Of a stretch of DNA of 64,000 nucleotides, positions 47,091-59,900 are shown piece by piece. Each line of letters opens with the position of its first letter. Position 1 is the stretch's first letter. The position numbers were made by a program, and so were the translations under genes. The stretch is from Parelaphostrongylus tenuis (lineage: Eukaryota > Nematoda > Chromadorea > Rhabditida > Metastrongylidae), in contig JAHQIW010001244.1 in NCBI GenBank assembly GCA_019055375.1, forward strand, positions 806,001-870,000, in the 5' to 3' direction. The notes beneath the pieces are model-generated. The model had not been told where the DNA came from. It made no database searches and saw nothing but the letters and a program-made list of their open reading frames with translations.

Positions 47091-47366
47091 AGACCCGTCG
47101 TCTGTCGATCTTTTCATAGTCAGTTCTCTCGGGAGCGTCACACTCCTTATATATAGTTATCGACGACGTACGCTTTACACTCTATGTCAGGTGGAACATT
47201 CACCTAACACAGAGTTTTGTGCACTCGATTGCTCATTGGCTGGTACTTTTATCATAATTATACCTTTATCTCGAGTGCTTTGTTTAGACCACGCTCAAAT
47301 TTCAATATATCCTTTCATCATTATTTGGGCCAACATGTCATGTGGTCTGGTAAGGGCTCTTGTACA

Positions 47367-47392
47367 GCCCGAGACACGTGTTTCGTCCTTTC
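47367..47392 (-). ncRNA. Truncated hammerhead motif, family B
   Basis: The 3' half (GGACGAAACACGTGTC then TCGGGC) is complete, but the strand turns into the inverted copy right where stem II should begin (CTGAAAGGAC). The CTGATGA core and stem I 5' strand are missing. This is the recombination point of the foldback. Confidence 0.7.
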
Positions 47393-47582
47393 AGCACTCG
47401 AGATAAAGGTATAATTATGATAAAAGTACCAGCCAATGAGCAATCGAGTGCACAACACTCTGTGTTAGGTGAATGTTCCACCTGACATAGAGTGTAATGC
47501 GTACGTCGTCGATAACTATATATAAGGAGTGTGACGCTCTCGAGAGAACTGATTATGAAAAGATCGACAGACGACGCGTTCT

Positions 47583-47625
47583 GCACGGCTGATGAGTCTG
47601 TAAGGATGAAACACGTGTCTCGGGC
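47583..47625 (+). ncRNA. Hammerhead ribozyme, family B, intact core
   Basis: Core CTGATGA, stem II GTC-TGTAAG-GAT (one G-U closing pair), GAAA, stem III CACGTG, cleavage triplet GTC. Stem I GCACGG against TCGGGC has one mismatch. Likely weaker than the copy at 47048-47090 but possibly active. Confidence 0.75.
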
Positions 47626-47870
47626 TGTACAAGAGCCCTTACCAGACCACGTGACATGTTGGCTCAAATAATGATGAAAGGATATATTGAAATTTGAGCG
47701 TGGTCTAAACAAATCACTCGAGATAAAGGTATAAAGCGAAGACGATTTCTCCTCAAGCCAAGGGCCTATGAAAAGGGCTTCAATATGCCTGATGATCAAT
47801 TTTTGGCCATGCGTGTGGTCTGTGTTAGAGCAACTTATAGAGCACCGACGAAATTTGAGCAAGGTCTTAA

Positions 47871-49284
47871 GAAAACCCTTAAAACGAAATATTTTTGGTT
47901 TTTCTTTTCCCTAAACGACGATAAATGAACATTCTACCCCATTAGCTGAACATAATTTTCCATAGGAGTGCTAGTAATCATTTTAAAGCTTGAAACTCTG
48001 GTTAGAGTTTTAAGTGGCCGTTTTCAAAACACGTTTTTATAACGCTGCTAAATCACAGATAAAATTATTTTCACACCCGTCACGCGACTTCGTTTTTATC
48101 ACATATAATTCACTGGGAGCACGAAAAACGTATGAATGTGTAGCAAAAATTTCGTAGTATCTGAGCCGATCGTTTTATCTAGAGTTTCTTTCGGAGCGGA
48201 AAAAGTTCCCAATTGAAGAGCAAGTTGCATCTCAGATGTTCAACACTTTAGACCATCAATCGATCGTCACGCTTGCAACGAGCAGATTAGCCGGTAATTA
48301 AGCTCGCCGAATGTGTGAATCTCGATCTTATTTTCTCTTCTAGACTGCAGTGAAACGGTTTTTCCCAGAAAATAAGCAAAGCGTTGTAATCAATGAAATT
48401 ACGCGATAGAATGATCACAAATAGTCTCAAGAAAGAGCTCTGTCCGGCGATGTTTAGAGTGAAGTGTTTTCTTTCTTCTGCAGCGCTATCAAAAGAGCTT
48501 TTACGAAAACAAACACGTTTTTTAGTTTCTCGAGACTTGTGCTATCGAAAGAGTACTAGCAATCTAAGGGACGAGTTTTGTCCAACTGTATAAGCGAGTT
48601 AAGAAAAAAGGATGCGTGGTCGTGTGAAACAAAATTCAATTTTGATTTTTCAGCGTTATAAAAGGGTGTTTTGAGAAACCAGTTATGTACGGCGCGAGCC
48701 AGAGATTTAATTTTCGATAGATTACTAAAACTCTCATAAAAAACTCTTGTCCAGAGAGTGATACCGAGTATTCATTTTTCATCGTCTAACAGAAAAGTAC
48801 TACATTTTGGCAATTGTTTGATAGGTGAGGCCATTCCTTTTTGAATACCTTTACATGGAACAATGAGCGCAGTTCAGTACTCTTCATTTAGTTCGATAGT
48901 CCCTTCGATATTTCGGAAAGTTTTTCATCTTGTGTGTGGCGTCAGCGAATCATCGGGAGTTTGCTTCTGGTATAAATGCCATCGAAAGCCGGTCAATTAG
49001 ACTTTTTTCATAATTCCAGAGAGTTCGGTGTCTCGTTGGCTTCTCGTCTGGAAGGCTGCATGACTTACCGGTTTACGGAACGCACTGCAATGGCATTATA
49101 ATAATGTTTTGATGAGTCATCCTTAAGAAGAGAAAGAAGAATGGCAGAAAGCGTAGTGAGCAATTTGTTCGCAAGACAGCTATTTCTTGAAGAAAGCATA
49201 GGCAAATTGTGTACCCAAATGTTTGCAATGAAATGCGCATTTAAGCGATACCAAAATAAAGTATTTCCAATATACCCAATAATG
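47871..49284. other. Intergenic, one dispersed repeat fragment
   Basis: No gene recognised. CATAGGAGTGCTAGTAATCA at about 47960 resembles CATAGGAGTGTTAGTAAGCA at 11.87 kb, suggesting an old dispersed repeat. The remainder is AT-rich. Confidence 0.35.
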
Positions 49285-49545
49285 TGGAGCGCTGTGTAAA
49301 AACGTTTGCGTGAGCCGGGATTCGAACCCAGATCACTGTTGAAAGATAACGCGTTAAAGCGTGAAAAGAGTGCTGTGCAAAACGAGCGTCGGTGGTGCAA
49401 CGGTTAGCATAAGCTCTCGGAAAAAGTGAGATCTGGGTTGGAATCCCGGTTGACTCAAACGTTTTGCAGAGAACTCTACATTATTGGGTATATTGTAAGA
49501 CCATAACACCGCAAGAGGCGGTCAAATAAATGAATTTCAATCAAG
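49285..49545. repeat. Inverted pair of SINE C heads with one tail
   Basis: Left head on the minus strand with a perfect B box (plus strand shows GGGATTCGAACCCAG). Right copy on the plus strand: GTCGGTGGTGCAACGGTTAG, GGGTTGGAATCCCGG, then tail TTATTGGGTATATTGTAAGA and the hairpin CACCGCAAGAGGCGG. Confidence 0.8.
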
Positions 49546-50224
49546 TAATTTCAATTGCTTCTGGTTAACAAATTTAGTGTTTATTGCTTCAGTAATATAA
49601 CTTATGGAACCATTCAATACTATCGTATATTCGGCTGAATGTTGTCTTTGAAAAAGCAAATCATATGCCCTGAAAGTGAATAGCATAATTCGCAACCGAA
49701 CACGTCTGCTTCATTGTACATAATATATGCATTGTAGGAATGAAAACAGTAGATCAAATGAGTTTTTCGTGTTGGTTCAAAGGTCCTCAGTCACATTTAA
49801 TCTCGTCGTCGTATAGTTAGAGATTGTTGCCAGTCTGCATTCGCTTTGGAAAAAGTAGAAGTATCATTTTTTTGTGCAAGTGGACCGTTTTGAGGCGGTA
49901 AAGGTATTTAGGCACTGCTCATAATACTTTACGTGAAAACCTGAGTTGATCACGGGTAGCTTCCGCATCCTGTTGAGGTTATTTTGGGTTCATTTTTGAT
50001 AAAGCTCAAAGTCGTCTCCGTCTCTAACAATTCCTATTTTTGCCTCAAGCTTTTCATGGCACTCATTGACCTGATTGTAGTTTATTCTCTAATCAAACTA
50101 ATATACAATGCACAACCTCCTGCACACTTATTAGTTAATTCAAGAATGAAACTGTGTATGTCTATAGGCTTCTTGCTCTTTATCCACTATTTTTGTTTTA
50201 CATCTGATTGAACCAGTTCGTTTC

Positions 50225-50610
50225 TTATACCATTATTTCCGAGTGTTTTCTTGAGACCACGCCCAAATTTCAATATATCTCATAATTGCTATATTAGTCA
50301 ACTTGTCATGTGGTCAGTTTAATGGGCTCTTGTGCAGCCCTATACTCTCGTTTCGACCTCAGATTTTGTGAGTTTCACTTGACAGCAGTGGAGTGTAAAT
50401 CGTTCGTCATCGCTAGCTCTTGGTGTGGGAATTGGAGCACCCACAGAGGATTGGCTAAAAGACGTAGGAATCTGCCCGAGTGACGAGAGTGTATGATCGA
50501 AACACGTGCAACAGGCTGTACAAGAGCAGACTCAACAGATTACATGACAAGAGGGCTAAGATAGCAATCATGGGATATGTTCGTTTCTTGTTTGTCCCAA
50601 AATTTGAGCT
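50225..50610. mobile_element. Decayed family B foldback
   Basis: Left half minus sense (CGAGTGTTTTCTTGAGACCA, then CAACTTGTCATGTGGTC). The right half is plus sense (AAACACGTGCAACAGGCTG). Both hammerheads are damaged: the left core reads CTCACAA; the right reads GTGACGA, with GCA instead of NTH at the cleavage site. Confidence 0.65.
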
Positions 50611-51744
50611 AAAACTTGGACTTACAAGATTGAGTTTCTGCTCAGGAAAGTGGATTTTACTTTCTTCGAGCATTCGCTTATGGAACGACTAGACTAACTG
50701 CCTGACGGTTCGATAAACAAATGATAATTAGTGTTTCGCGGAATACGATGGACGAGATATCGCATCTTCTTATCCATCTTCAATGTCCATAAAGAGATAC
50801 GGTCAAGGACTGTCACCATAATTGTCTGTTATACTACGATGGAAATCTCTTCTATTATTTTCTATTTAAGAGCCTGTCTCACTTTTTGATTTCTGTAACA
50901 TTAAAATTTCGTGATAGATTATACTTTTGGGAATATCAAAGTGTCTAAATGATCTCTCATTCCGCCAACCACGTAGGGTCGATTTTAAATGAGAGACTTG
51001 ATAATTTGCCTGCTCAGAGATCTGAAAGTCGTATTACTCCTGAAAGTTACATCGTTTTCTTCATTCAAAATGATATCGTCTGTAAGTTAATATTTTTCAA
51101 ATACACTGTTCTGATGGCTCTTTTTTGTCAGACTATCGCTATACTCGTGCTATTGTTCTAGTCAAATATTATACTAAAGTAGAGTAGTATAAAACGCAAC
51201 GGGTAGCGCGGAGGTATTCCCCTCCAACGTCAAGAAATTAGTATCACATTTATCAGGTAATAGTTGAGTCCTTGCAGCTGACTGATTTTCAAGCACCAGT
51301 ATTGTACTCACGCAAAATATTTGAAGATCTTTCTTAATGATGGAATAGAGATAGTGAATCGATTACAAGAAGTGCTGGAATTTATTCAGTTGTTGTGAAG
51401 ACGGGTCGTGTTAGAAAAAATAAGAAGAGAGCAAAGTAGAAGCATAGAAAGTAAAGAAAATCAGTTACAGATTATAGTATGGAAAGTGCAGAAATATTCT
51501 ACGACTATGAACAATGAGCGCTTTGAAATCATCCGTCGCCACATTCGAAGTTAGATATTAGACGTGCAGCCTTCACGTCCTTAACTGAAGTTGGATATAG
51601 AGCACCCATCCGGCCTCAGAAAAGTGGTGCTACCGTATCTTATATGATAGTTTACTCCGTGAAATACTTTCTGACAATTGTGTTTTTGATTCACGCTCAA
51701 CGAAACGAACATTTCCGAACGCTCCAGTTACGTCTATCTAGGTC

Positions 51745-52360
51745 ATGAAATGAACATGATAAACGACCTAGCTCCAGAGTTGAGCAGGAGGATACGAGCG
51801 GCTTGGGGAACATTTAGGAGCATCGAGTATGTAGTTAAAAGGACAAAGAGCGTCCGGCTCCGCGCCCACCTTTTCGACTCGACGATTTTCCCTGCCCTAA
51901 CGTATACAGCAGAAACCTGGTCGCTACATAAGCAGGATGAAAGATCACTTAGCGTTATCAAACGCGCAGTCGAAAGATCGATGCTAGGAGTATCCCGTAT
52001 CTCGCAAATAAAAGGAAGGATTCGAAGTTCCGATTTGCGTCAGCGATCAAAGATCAAAGACGCCATTCTACACGCCAGGATATCGAAAATAAGATGGTAT
52101 GGATACGTGATGCGCTTCAACGGCAACCGATGAGAACTGTTAGCGACTGGATTCCTAGTAATATCAAACGCTCTACAGAGAAGATCACCGTCCCGATGGT
52201 CCGATTTCTTTACAAAAGGTATAGAAGAAAGATCTGATGCTCAGCGAAGTCTTGGAGCAAGGAGGATTTCCTGGGCTACTCTTACACGCGATAGGGAAAA
52301 ATGGAAGTGTTGCTGGTACCCGCTCGAGTCACTCGAGGATCAACGGGATGGCAGGTGGTA
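51745..52360 (+). pseudogene. RTE retrotransposon C-terminal reverse transcriptase region
   Basis: Frame from about 51750: NMINDLAPELSRRIRAAWGT, then FPALTYTAETWSLHKQDERS and IRWYGYVMRF, the typical C-terminal third of nematode RTE ORF2 following the RT core. A stop at 52131 interrupts it, and the homologous frame resumes with a shift (RRSPSRWSDFFTK, then WATLTRDREKWKCCW and EDQRDG near 52350). Frameshift and stop show it is dead. The 5' part of the element is absent. Confidence 0.85.
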
Positions 52361-52489
52361 GTGGTGATGTGTTTTTATATTTGTGAACCGAGCATTCTAT
52401 AAGTGTTAATGACTATGACCAGCCATCTACTGAGAGAGAAAAAACAAGGGAGTAAAGTAGATTCTACCACAAAAGAACAAAAAGCATAG

Positions 52490-52775
52490 AGCTCTCGACG
52501 TTGATCAATCCCTGGGGGATGCTCCACGCATTCGTCTTCAATTTTCAACTTCGTTTGAGGCGATTGAAATCATATCTGGCCTTCACAATAGCCTCCCGCT
52601 GTATGGAGTCAGTGCTGCTTATCCTCTTAGACAAATCGGAGACCAACGTGCTAACACTATACTGATCTCGGAGGTTGGATGGGTTGGTGTATCACGAGAG
52701 CAAGATCGAACCATCGACCTTGTGTGCGACGCGGAGCACCTTTAAAAACTGTACCACATGCGCTCTGAATTTATA
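52490..52775 (-). repeat. tRNA-derived SINE, family D
   Basis: Minus-strand copy: the head lies near 52750 (GTGGTACAGTTTTTAAAGGTG) and the B box at about 52705-52720 (GGTTCGATCTTGC). The body matches 41.15 kb, including GATAAGCAGCACTGACTCC. Confidence 0.7.
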
Positions 52776-52794
52776 ACATAGCAGCTAAAGGAGA

Positions 52795-53060
52795 TTTCGC
52801 GTGATAATTATTTTTTGAGCCATGCATGTGATCTGTTATGGACAAACTTACACACCTAAGCACATGTTTCGGCCTTGGCAGCTTGCTCACTTCGTCTTCG
52901 GCCAATCCTCTTGGGGGAAATCCAACCCCCTTATAGAGAAGAAGCAGACCTACCATCAACACGCTTCAATAAGTGAAAATATTACTGGGTGGGCAGTTTT
53001 GCACACTCAGCTGCTCTTAGCTGGTAATGTCAGATATATTATAGCGTTTTCACGTATATC
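52795..53060 (-). mobile_element. Decayed family B element
   Basis: Starts TTTTGAGCCATGCATGTG, then a hammerhead remnant: GAAA and ACATGTG stem III remain, but the core is GTGAGCAAG. The body GGCCAATCCTCTTGGGGG and CTGCTCTTAGCTGGTA match the 10.1- and 38.8-kb copies. Confidence 0.6.
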
Positions 53061-53891
53061 ACATAAGAAGATTTTTTGTGATAATGCCTTTCGTGAATTT
53101 CTAAAATTGAAGCAGTGGATGTAATTGATAAGCTACCGATTTCTCGTAGCTATGAAGTTGAGAAAGGAAAAGCGAAGCTAGAGCAATGATTCTGAGATAT
53201 TCAATGCTTACTCCTGTGTCACAGAAGTGATTACATTGGTCGATGAAATGATGTGACATTGTCTACCAATCCATTACTGTAGTATTTTTTACCCCATCAG
53301 ACATATTTACTCCGATTTTCCATCTTCTCGTGGATGAGGGATTCTCTAATCCTCATGTGAGATGGATTCGAAGGCCTCACGTATATTGATGGAGCCTCTA
53401 ACCTCTACCCTACACTCCCCTCCATAACAAATACATAACATCTATGACCACTAATTTTGTTGAGTAACACACCTTCCACCTCCAAAATATTGCTACCTCG
53501 CATGATTTATACGGGCAATTATGGATGAAAATTTTGTCTGTTTGTATATGAGGAGGATTAACAAAACGTTTCTCATAAATAAAGGAAGTTTCCTCATGCT
53601 GTCACGCGCCACTGAGCAAGTAAAATTCTAGATGAAATTAACAGCTTCAATTATATTACTATTATGATAATTTGTTGAACAGACTTTCATTTTGATTTAA
53701 GAACTCAGCGAGGAGGCAGAATTTTCACAGAATCAAAAAATTTTTTGTCTGCAGTTTTATATCGGCATGTCTTCTTTCGCGACTCGTCGCACATTAGATG
53801 ATTCATAGCAGTTCATCGTTGAACGTGTCCAACATTTTTTTGCAAGAAACTATGTGCAGTCACTATCATTTCAAGATCACCTCTCTCATTC
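53061..53891. other. Region upstream of the collagen gene
   Basis: AT-rich, no repeat recognised. A CACCATCCAG acceptor-like site at 53894-53903 lies four bases before the collagen ATG and is a plausible SL or cis splice acceptor. Promoter elements cannot be pinpointed. Confidence 0.35.
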
Positions 53892-53907
53892 TGCACCATC
53901 CAGATCA

Positions 53908-56900
53908 ATGCTGACTGGTAATATGTTTCGGAAAATCGGCATCGCCGTTTGTCTCCTATCGCTGATTTCGACATCGATTTTGCTGTTTACTGTGGTCAAC
54001 ATATGGCAGCGTACCAGTGCTCTCAAATCGGAGTCAGTGGCTCGAAGTCATGCATTTGGTGTAAGGACTTCTGCTCAATCCTAAAGCCTGTCGTTAACCC
54101 ATCATTGATTTTAACGTTTCAGTAAATACAGAACTATTTTAACAATTTATTTTGAACTTTGACATTTTAGCAACTGTTCTTTTTATAAAACCTTGTTTCA
54201 AAACTTCCAAATACTCCTATAGACTGTCCAAGCCTTTTCGAGGTTTGGTATGTGTCAGAGGCTTACGTACACTTCGGTATTTTCGCTTGCCTCGTTAGAA
54301 GAGCCACACGCGCCATCGTAGATTGAATACATTGAAGTTCTTGAACGAGGGTCCATAGAACAGTCAATAAAATGGGAAGGTGCACGTAAACGATAAAAGT
54401 CGCAAGCCATCGACTGTAAAACGTCTCAGACAGCATTTCATGTTGCATGGTCTCAATATTCCGTGTCTCCCAGTACTTGCTATGGCTTGAGTGTCTCTAA
54501 CTAGGCAGGTGAAGCTGCCTAAACGTACGTAAGCCACTGACTCCTATTGAACCATGAAAAGGTTCAAAAACAGTTGTCTGTCGGTATAATCTTAGATCAG
54601 TAGTCGAGGTGTCTCAAAATGTTCATATTCTAAGTATTCAAAAAGTGAGCAAACGATGTTTGAAAATTTTTTACAGTTTGCACATCCTAGGAGTGTTATA
54701 CAAACAATCGAACGTTCCCTCAGCACTACAATTAATATAGCGATTATGCACTTCAGTCTATAATGAAGTATCTTAGATGAAATCACAAATGATATGGGCC
54801 GAAATGAATGAGATGAGCCGCAGTCTGAGGACTCCTAGGTATTCAGAGGCGGGAGACGAGAAGAATGCCGGTGTCTTGCACAAATGCAGCCGTGAGTATC
54901 AAATAAAGATTCGAGTCGAATTTTTCTTTTAATCTCCACAAAACATTTCTGCATATTAACTTATTATTGGCTTGAAAGTTCAATACTCCCATCACTTGCA
55001 CTTAGAATCAAATTATTTAGAGAGAAAAGGAGCTAAGAAAAGTCATCTGCATTCTTGAAAAGTGATAAAACTCCATGTTGAGACTGAAAAGAAGCGACAG
55101 TTATGCTGGAAGTGTTCCAAGATATCTATATTCGCCATGCAAAAAAGTATTCATCCGAGTTCATAACGATAAATGCGGCATTTCCTAATGGAAGTTTGGA
55201 CAAGAACAAGTTGATTGCTGTTATCGTTGCTATCTTGATATTAGATTGTCCCATAAATTCTTTTGCACCATTGTTTTACTCAATTCTACCCACTTCAAAA
55301 AGAGTCGTTGTGCCATGGCCGAGTGGTTGAGATGTTAGCCGTAGCGTGCGCGGAGCCGAGCACACCTCTAAACACTTCTCGGAATCAACAACGAACGTCC
55401 CATGAAACGCCACAACCAGGCTATCCTCGAGATTATAAGGGGACAAGCTCAGCCAGTATTCTACGACGTTCAAGAAGAAAAGAAAAAACGAATTGAATGG
55501 TAAAAGTACTGGGATCCGCACAGTGAAAAAAACTGTGAAGACGGATTAATAAAGTATAAAGTTTAAGTGTTGAAGAGGGTTACTATCAAAAGGGTGGAGC
55601 ATGTTGGAAAATATTTTAGTGGCTATAGCTAGACGCTACATAGCTGTGAAATCATGATCATGGAGGTGTAGAGGGGCTTCAGTCAGTGATGTCTTGATGG
55701 ACACCTAATGCATCTATCGGCCATGAACACGCTGCTACTGTCGCGACCTCACAGGCAGGACTTCCATAAATCAGTCATCAGTGGAGATAAGTTCTGGATC
55801 TACTACGAAAATAACAAACAGCCACGCATCCTGTCTGTCACGTGGCAACGCCAGCTCAATCAAAGCCCAAGTTCCTTGCCCGGAAGGTTATGCTCCACTC
55901 GGTTCTGGCCGTTCGTAAGACATGCTGTTCTGGAAACTGCTCGTCAACAAGCGGATAATCAATGTCGACATCCAACTGAGAGAAATCCCGAAATGACTGC
56001 AGCTGTGCAACAGCCCTTCTCTTGAGAAACGTTAGACTACACATTGCGAAGTAGATTCGTTGCATTCTAGAAAAACTGCATGGGTCGATTTTAGTCTAGT
56101 GAATTATTATTTCTTCGCTCTCTGAATCAGCATCTGTGGAAGAAAAGACTTAAAGATTAGCTCAAACGTGACCTCACCAACATCTTTGACGGACAGCGTT
56201 CAACTCTCTGAGAGAGAAAAATCCAATCTTTGTTCAGCAAATGAATTAATGTCATTGATAATAATGTGATTGTAATCTCGATTTATTGATCTTTAGATGA
56301 GTAGCACTTGAATTAACAAATGCACCAAATCGAGGAAGAAAAATAGGATGACGCAAATAAATCTGTTCGTAAGGGGTTTAATTTTTCTCCGGATTACATA
56401 AAACACTGACTGTCTGTGATGACAGCCAGAGAATAAATTTCTAGAGACTTGAAAGGAAAAAAATTATAAAATTAGTACTGCACTAGTTTAACAGGGTCTC
56501 TTTATTGAAATAATGGAAATTTGTAGTTCTTATTGCAAATCAAATAAAATAAAATCATAAAGTCACATCAAATAAAATCACAAATAAAACAAATAAAATA
56601 AAACCAAAGTAGACAATCTTCTTTCTTTAACAAACCCAAATTTGTGTTTAGAGTGTAGTCGTCTTCATTGCCCTACCGGGCAAATTGGTAAAGAGGGTAC
56701 ACCAGGACAAGATGGCGAGCCAGGCTCTCCGGGAAAACCAGGTGCTCCAGGCAGAGACGGTGAAGATGTCGAGCTTGGCTCTCAGGTTACCAAAATCCTC
56801 CATAACTATTGCGCAGTTTGTATACTATTATTTGCAAAACTCTGAAAACTGAAGTAACTAGTGCGGTATTGCTATAATTTATTCAGTTGTACGAATTTCA

Positions 56901-59900
56901 CTGCACTTTTTTTTTGTTTAGAATCGTGCACGCATGTTTGCCAGCAGTCCTCACCTACTACGTGAGAGTTTTGTCTGTGTTACGCATGTCGTTCAGTGAT
57001 TATCAGACCAATTTCTCCTGAAATTCCAGATTCAACCACTAGATGAATATGATATTTCTAGATGAGAGCCAAGTGGTCGAGTCCGTGTGGAAGGCATGTG
57101 TTTGGCCCTAATCTAGTGTTGAGAAAACGACCGAAATTTATTCAAAAACCTCATAGATGCTCAGCGGGCACGTTTGTAACTCGTATTCCAGGATTCTCAC
57201 TGCCAGCTCAAAGTTGCTACTATTATGCCTCTATGTTCAATGTGCCTATAGGAATACTCCAAATTTCCGGGCTTGCATCTAGATGCTTTTTTTGCGGACA
57301 TAAAGTACAAGCTTTGCCTGTGTATTCATTACCACAATTCTTACAAGTGATTAAACACATTGTACGAAAGCTTGCATTCCTCTTCTCTACTATCAGGACA
57401 TATCAAACAATTGCATGTATTACATAAGCGGTCATATAGGCTATATTCCCTAACAAAGGGTGACGAAATAAGTTAAGTAAAATTCTGCATTTCCTGTAGA
57501 GCACACCGAGCCAATGCTTTCTAGAAGCCTTTAGACAAAAATATTTAGTTTGTTAAAAAGGGTAATTATGAAAGTATCTTCTATTTGCGTTTGGCAAACC
57601 ACCGTTTTTGTCAATGGTACTTCCTCTCATTTTGGCCTGACCTCAGTGGCTGTTCTTTTGTAATCAGTTGAAACTCTGCTTGTCGTGCCAAATGTAGTGA
57701 TTCATTTCTTTCTTCTCAACACTGGTTTTCTCTCACCGGCAAATATTGATAGGTGATCGGCATATGATCGGACAGTACTTCATTTGTGAGTAAGGAATAA
57801 AAAAGAGGCGATGCACTAGTGCTTTTTTATTGTTTCACTTTCTTGCTTGACGTGAAGAAACTACATTTGGCGAGACGTATTTGAACGATCAAAAATTGAA
57901 GCCAGATCCCTGTCGATTTGTCTCATATGAATTCAAAAAACTCCAAATCTTCATTTAACAACTCAATTTAATGTAAACATGAATTTCATAGAAGTAAGAA
58001 TTGTTGTTTCTTCTTCATCTAACAATGCGATGCTCGCGAGACCCACTCTGTATTCTCTAGATCGCATCCACGTGAAAATGCAGATGGCTCACGTAATCCG
58101 TGTGCACATCCACCTAGCGTTTGGTTGGTCATCTAAGAGGCGTTTGGACTTTTTGGAGCTCGATCCACAGCTTTTGTCATCCATTCTTCGTTTTTCTCAT
58201 TAATATATCACTGTAATCTTTGGTTCGCTATCATTGTATATTTCCCTAAGTCCCAAGATGAGATAGGTCTCCAGATTTAGGATGCGTATTTCACATGAGC
58301 ATTGTCAACGCCGGCTAGAAAGCCGAGGACATTGTTCAAGCCCTCTGTGAGCCTTATCAGCATTTGAAATGGTTGAAATATTAGTCCACGTTGTGTTGCA
58401 AGAACGCTAGAATGACTGCTGCATCAAAAAAGTGAGCACGCAGTTTGGGGACCGTCAGTTTGTAAATGGCGTCTTTGAGAGGCGTAAAGACGATCCATGC
58501 TGCTGTCCTTCTTCTGTATAATGTCTCCTTCATGTTGTTCTCCAGGTTTATTGAATTTTCAAAGTATAGGCACGTCTTGGGTCTTTCTAATCGAAAAACA
58601 ATCCATTTCAATTTGTTCACTTTCGGACCGTGGTGTCATGAACTCTATCTTCCCCTTATTTATATACAATTGAGCTGATGTTAGCATTATCTCGTCTCCG
58701 ATAGTACTTACTGAGAAGATAACGATCTCATTCATTAGAAAAATTCTATAGAAACTTTCTGTTAAAAAGTTATGAAGCATTGCTTTTCCGAGATCCCTTC
58801 TAACAGATGTGGTAAGAAACCGAACAAAAAAGCGACACATTTGTGCTGCAGATTTGATGGCATTCAGATAGTGTTTGTATATATGGCGGGTCTACTTCTT
58901 GGTTAACAAACATTGGCAAGATTGCATTCGCCTAGTCGCTGTCAAACGAGAGAATTCGATGACCTATGGCAGAGTTCGGATGTTGTTCATGCAGTAGAAC
59001 TCCTGTGAATTTACCTGCTCATCTGGTTATGCCTCATCCCTTTTTCATCACTTTGATTGACCCGTCATCGCAGCGCTTTTTTTCACTGTGCGGATCCCAG
59101 TACTTCATGCATTCAATTCGTTTTTCGTCTTCTTCTTGAATAACGTAGAATCCTGATCGAACGAGTCTACTTGCAATCTCGGCTCTGCGCGCGCAGTGAC
59201 CAACATCACAATCACTAAGCCACGGCGCTCCATACACCACCCTAGGTGTTCGATATTTGCAGAAGAATAATTCTTGTGATAAATTCGCAATTTATACTTA
59301 ACATGCATATTGGACGATAGTTACAAAGATTTTCCTGTCAATCTTCTTGTGTACGATGATCGAGTGAGACGTCCTCCAATCTCGTGAGTTTTTTTCCTCT
59401 GAAAGTAAAATGTTGAATTAGCTCGCAAAACACATCCAATTATAGCTTGCAATTCGAAAGAAATTGGCATAGTTGTCATCGGACTTCGGAATCTACCTAC
59501 TTTTTTTCCTCTAAATCTCAATATTTAGAGGAAAAAAAATCTCGACCGGCTTTTCCCAGTAAAGATTACAAGTCTCGAGATCGAGTTCTTAAGGTGATAT
59601 TTATGATAATCCGATCTTCATCCATCGAGGTGGATAAAGCAACATTATAACTACAAATTTTCCAGTGACATTATTCGCACTTTTCCAGATCGCTTTGAGC
59701 TCCTTCTAATAGCTTTACTTACCCAAACCATTGGCAATCCTCCTTTAAAATCCTTTCACTGTTTTCCGCTTATTCTTAACCAGGTCAGGTCTAGTTCAGG
59801 AAGATCAAGACTGATTTCATCTTTTTTTCGAGCAATTTCTTTATGGTAATCGAGATACAATCGGGATTTCTTGCATGTTGATCAAGAAAATCCATGCACG

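Larger units (their letters stand above)
46985..47740. mobile_element. Family B tandem and inverted hammerhead array
   Basis: On the minus strand two units lie in tandem: GCCCGAGACACGTG occurs at 47048 and again at 47367, 319 bp apart. On the plus strand, CACTCGAGATAAAGGTAT occurs at 47395 and 47715, 320 bp apart. The two halves mirror each other around about 47393. The full unit includes GGTACTTTTATCATAATTA, GTGTTAGGTGAATGTTCCAC, a TATATATAAGG segment and the hammerhead. There is no protein. The right edge breaks off into unrelated sequence after 47735. Confidence 0.85.

Noticed and set aside
49984..50211. Hydrophobic 75-codon frame resembling a membrane protein
   Set aside because: Hydrophobicity is explained by T-rich codons; there is no pattern of a receptor family.
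54141..54600. Possible extra N-domain exon of the collagen
   Set aside because: Exons 1 and 2 join in phase with a normal cuticle-collagen N-domain, so no extra exon is required.
55103..55330. Extra collagen exon between exons 2 and 3
   Set aside because: Exons 2 and 3 already join in phase (C plus AG gives CAG) and the frame here has no Gly-X-Y or cysteine pattern.
57062..57427. 121-codon plus-strand frame within collagen intron 3
   Set aside because: No domain, no splice signals and ordinary AT-rich composition.
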